From Streptomyces seoulensis (GTDB lineage Bacteria; Actinomycetota; Actinomycetes; Streptomycetales; Streptomycetaceae), in the NCBI RefSeq assembly GCF_004328625.1, contig NZ_CP032229.1, forward strand, positions 2,232,001 to 2,296,000: a stretch of DNA of 64,000 nucleotides, in the 5' to 3' direction. Below, piece by piece: positions 63,036 to 64,000 of the stretch (the first letter of the stretch is position 1; each line of letters starts with the position of its first letter). The notes beneath the pieces are model-generated. The model worked only from the letters and a program-made list of their open reading frames with translations, was not told where the DNA came from and did no database searches. Position numbers and translations under genes: made by a program.

Positions 63036-64000
63036 TCAGAAGAGCTTGCCGGGGTTGAGGATGCCGAGCGGGTCGAAGACGTCCTTCACGGCCCGCTGCA
63101 TCTCCAGCCCCACGGGCCCGAGTTCGCGCGCCAGCCACTCCTTCTTCAGCACGCCCACCCCGTGCTCGCCGGTGATGGTGCCGCCGAGTTCGAGCCCGAG
63201 GGCCATGATCTCGTCGAAGGACTCGCGGGCCCGGCGGGACTCGTCCTCGTCGAGGGCGTCGAAGCAGACGGTGGGGTGGGTGTTGCCGTCCCCGGCGTGT
63301 GCGCACAGGCCGATGGTGAGGTCGTACTTGGCGGCGATCCGTTCGACGCCCTCCAGCATCGCGCCGAGTTTCGAGCGGGGCACGCAGACGTCGTCGATCA
63401 TCGTGGTGCCCTTGACCGCCTCCAGCGCGACGAGCGACATCCGCCGCGCCTGGAGAAGGAGTTCGGACTCGGCGGCGTCGTCGGCGACGACCACCCCGGT
63501 GGCCCCGGCCGCCTCGCACAGGGCGCCGACGGCGGCGAGGTCGGCCGCGGGTTCGGGGGTGTCGAAGGCGGCCAGCAGCAGTGCCTCGGTGGACTCCGGC
63601 AGACCCATCCGGGCGAAGTCGTTCACCGCCTTGACGGTGGTGCGGTCCATCATCTCCAGCAGCGAGGGCACATGCCCGCCGGCCATGATCGAGCACACCG
63701 CGTCGCAGGCGTCGGCGGCGGTGGCGAACTCGGCGGCCAGCACCAGTTGCCGGGGCGGCTTGGGCCGGAGCCCGAGCACCGCGCGGACCACGATGCCGAG
63801 CGAGCCCTCGGAGCCGACGAACAGCCGGGTCAGGTCGTACCCGGCGACGCCCTTGGCGGTGCGGCGGCCGGTGGACATCAGGCGGCCGTCGGCGAGGACG
63901 ACGTCCAGCCCGAGGACGTACTCGGCCGTCACCCCGTACTTGACGCAGCACAGGCCGCCGGACGCGGTGCCGATGTTGCCGCCGATCGTGCAGGTCTCCC
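63036..64000 (-). CDS. FAD-linked oxidase (GlcD/D-lactate dehydrogenase type), N-terminus beyond window
   Basis: Partial gene entering from the right edge: the first codons lie outside. The visible 321 residues start ETCTIGGNIGTASGGLCCVKYG, the FAD-binding PCMH region, followed by RLFVGSEGSLGIVVRAVLGLRPKP. The C-terminal oxidase domain contains GLCAHAGDGNTHPTVCF with the metal-binding His, GGTITGEHGVGVLKKEWL and DPLGILNPGKLF. The enzyme likely oxidises a 2-hydroxy acid such as D-lactate or glycolate; there is no evidence which. Confidence 0.93.
   Translation of the reverse strand, partial: ETCTIGGNIGTASGGLCCVKYGVTAEYVLGLDVVLADGRLMSTGRRTAKGVAGYDLTRLFVGSEGSLGIVVRAVLGLRPKPPRQLVLAAEFATAADACDAVCSIMAGGHVPSLLEMMDRTTVKAVNDFARMGLPESTEALLLAAFDTPEPAADLAAVGALCEAAGATGVVVADDAAESELLLQARRMSLVALEAVKGTTMIDDVCVPRSKLGAMLEGVERIAAKYDLTIGLCAHAGDGNTHPTVCFDALDEDESRRARESFDEIMALGLELGGTITGEHGVGVLKKEWLARELGPVGLEMQRAVKDVFDPLGILNPGKLF

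Overview
The window is high-GC actinobacterial chromosome, almost certainly Streptomyces. Evidence includes strong G/C third-position codon bias, GTG/TTG starts, lipoboxes and Streptomyces-specific families: the cslA-glxA-cslZ tip-glycan genes, an SsgA-like protein, DUF2017-clpS, DasR-type boxes and a CysO-CysM-Mec cysteine pathway. Gene order resembles, from memory, the SCO2828 to SCO2925 stretch of S. coelicolor, with deletions and insertions; I could not run an alignment.

Layout. 1-5.9 kb: a luciferase-like oxidoreductase cut by the window edge, an Asp/Glu-racemase-like protein divergent from a D-2-hydroxyacid dehydrogenase, and a complete ehuBCDA ectoine-type ABC importer. 5.9-10.2 kb: two identical tRNA-Lys(CTT) genes flank a DUF3592 protein, an AA10 LPMO with a DasR-like box, an SPFH protein and a cell-wall cysteine peptidase. 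10.5-15.3 kb: cslA, glxA and convergent cslZ. 15.4-25.1 kb: class F sortase with a likely surface partner, HAD phosphatase, LAxTG surface protein, ROK regulator divergent from a Gfo/Idh/MocA operon, F420-type oxidoreductase behind a striking palindrome, YidC paralogue, DUF6412 and SEC-C proteins.

25.2-29.6 kb is an accessory island: a 1049-residue PLD-DEAD-DUF3427 helicase with less GC-biased codons, an IS5-family element with a TTA target duplication, and a LapA-like remnant without its 5' half. 29.6-38.1 kb: aldo/keto reductase behind a MerR-type promoter, MFS transporter, DUF445, GDSL hydrolase, rdgB, tRNA-Leu, bcp, DUF3618 and a GroES-like protein. 38.1-45.2 kb: a class A PBP, a three-gene ABC-2 exporter, DUF1707 protein and a lipoprotein.

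45.3-64 kb: rph, then nagF and nagE2 (GlcNAc PTS) diverging around three DasR-like boxes. Next come an MBL hydrolase, a PemK-like membrane protein, a 160-bp MITE inserted exactly where two convergent genes shared their stop codons, cysM-cysO-mec with a possible cysteine leader peptide, an amino-acid permease, DUF2017-clpS, pncB-pncA (NAD salvage), an M6 metalloprotease, two RDD proteins, an ssgG-like gene and a truncated FAD-linked oxidase.

Themes are cell-envelope building (CslA/GlxA/CslZ, PBP, sortase, LPMO, SsgG) and chitin/GlcNAc sensing, with DasR-like boxes at both the LPMO and nag genes. The most system-like accessory piece is the helicase island; a role in defence or DNA repair is inference only.
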